Shown piece by piece: positions 63,315 to 64,000 of a DNA stretch of 64,000 bases. Source of the stretch: Streptomyces sp. TP-A0874 (lineage in GTDB: Bacteria; Actinomycetota; Actinomycetes; Streptomycetales; Streptomycetaceae). The stretch lies in the NCBI RefSeq assembly GCF_001748085.1, contig NZ_BBZK01000005.1, forward strand, positions 434,001-498,000, in the 5' to 3' direction. The position numbers and the translations under genes are program-made. The stretch's first letter is position 1. Every line of letters starts with the position of its first letter. The notes beneath the pieces were generated by a model, which saw only the letters and a list, made by a program, of their open reading frames with translations, had not been told where the DNA came from and did no database searches.

Positions 63315-63720
63315 CGGACGTGCTTGCCTCCCGTCGGTGATCGGACGTGGTGGCGAAATCGCAAGGCTGACACATGGAGTTTGTGAAAGTTCTGTGATTC
63401 AGTCGTTCGATGAGCCCCCTTGAGGTGTGTCGACGGTCTGTTCGACGAATCGCTCCCCGTTCGCTGCAACCGGCAGCCGAGCGGGGGGCGTCTTCGTTTC
63501 AGTCCCTCACGCATGGCTGCGACGACTGGGGCGTATCGGAAAGTCTGGTGCGTATGTGGGTATTGGGTGCGTCAGCGCTCGTGATGGCCCACGCGTACAA
63601 CCCTGACGGGGAGAAGCTTGTCCAACAGGCGTGGCAGAGGCATTTGGTATGGCAGCGAATTCTGGGAGTGGGGCGGCGGTTCTACGTCCGCTCGGCAGGC
63701 GGGCGCACGGAGGCATGCCC
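63315..63720. other. Gap between ask and sigma factor gene, 406 bp
   Basis: It lacks the aspartate-semialdehyde dehydrogenase gene expected after ask in Streptomyces. An open frame whose last part (63551-63724; start uncertain) ends in a TGA overlapping the sigma factor GTG might encode a short coupled peptide, but its third-position GC (about 70 percent) is low for this genome. Confidence 0.4.
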
Positions 63721-64000
63721 GTGATCGCCCCGATGCCCGCCTCCCGCTCCGCGCGGATGCCCGCGCAGAGCGAGAGCTCTGACCGGGCCATGGCAGTGGG
63801 CACCACTGTCGACCACCTGACCGAGACGTACCGTGCCCATTACCGGTCGCTGCTCGGGCTCGCCGCGCTGCTCCTGGACGACACCGCCTCCTGCGAGGAC
63901 GTCGTCCAGGAGGCGTTCATCCGGGTGCACTCGGCCCGCAACCGGGTCCGTGATCCGGAGAAGACGCTCGCCTACCTGCGGCAGACCGTCGTCAACCTCT
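63721..64000 (+). CDS. SigE-family RNA polymerase sigma factor (3' end outside window)
   Basis: The first 93 residues are visible. After a Met/Pro/Ser-rich N terminus comes ECF region 2: LTETYRAHYRSLLGLAALLL, DTASCEDVVQEAFIRVH and KTLAYLRQTVVNL. GGAGG lies 7 nt before the GTG at 63721; an ATG at 63715 is an alternative with poor spacing. It is a second member of the family encoded at 31748, with a divergent N terminus. Confidence 0.88.
   Translation, partial: MIAPMPASRSARMPAQSESSDRAMAVGTTVDHLTETYRAHYRSLLGLAALLLDDTASCEDVVQEAFIRVHSARNRVRDPEKTLAYLRQTVVNL

Noticed and set aside
1..64000. CRISPR array, prophage or insertion sequence
   Set aside because: I found no regularly spaced repeats, no transposase or integrase, and no terminal inverted repeats with target duplications.

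Overview
The window is a 64 kb piece of a high-GC actinobacterial chromosome, almost certainly Streptomyces. Codons end mostly in G or C. Marker genes fit that genus: the developmental sigma factors SigF and SigN in tandem, a DtpA-type Tat peroxidase in a copper operon, a subtilisin-inhibitor-like (SSI) protein, F420-dependent luciferase-like oxidoreductases, a DUF5926 protein, a LAxTG surface protein, and the dnaX-ybaB-recR-ask block. It reads as core chromosome. I see no insertion sequence, integrase, prophage or CRISPR array.

Layout. 1-5243: the end of a GAF histidine kinase, a HAD phosphatase, an F420 oxidoreductase, and htpX-pspAB (envelope stress). 5355-8962: two ABC export modules in one translationally coupled run. 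9044-13923: a coiled-coil protein of unknown function, then a HAD phosphatase coupled to serS, an 811 bp intergenic region with four DnaA-box-like 9-mers, and pheA. 14088-20292: a leftward copper trafficking operon (membrane protein, ycnI, sco, ecuC, copC/copD, dtpA). 20445-28998: aminopeptidase P, a stand-alone prim-pol domain, DUF5926, an RsbW-like ATPase, a glycerophosphodiesterase and an HtrA protease. 29081-39674: tRNA-Ser(UGA), small secreted proteins, a DUF1906 protein, a SigE-family sigma factor, an acyl-CoA ligase, a 1372-residue PAS/receiver hybrid protein that lacks the kinase histidine, an SSI inhibitor, tRNA-Ser(GCU) and tRNA-Arg(ACG). 39777-44678: an F420 oxidoreductase and a MarR-MFS-YceI operon in which both effector proteins carry extra beta-sandwich domains. 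45070-51600: a small membrane protein, sigN and sigF, Dabb, tRNA-Ser(CGA), tadA and its partner, upp, a LytR_C protein and a ParB-like small protein. 51854-56418: secreted M28 peptidase, secreted beta-propeller, LAxTG wall protein. 57010-64000: tRNA-Ser(GGA), SRP RNA, dnaX, ybaB, recR, DUF5063, ask with an internal beta-subunit start, and the beginning of a second SigE-family sigma factor.

Threads across the window. All four serine tRNA isoacceptors and serS lie within about 46 kb. Nine genes have a TANNNT -10 element 6-8 nt before the start codon and no Shine-Dalgarno sequence, which suggests leaderless mRNAs. The most promising leads are the MarR-MFS-YceI operon with two matched operators sitting on its promoter, the giant pseudo-kinase hybrid protein, the DnaA-box cluster between serS and pheA, and a 169 bp nearly identical block shared by sigF and sigN. 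All family assignments come from reading the sequence and were not checked against databases.
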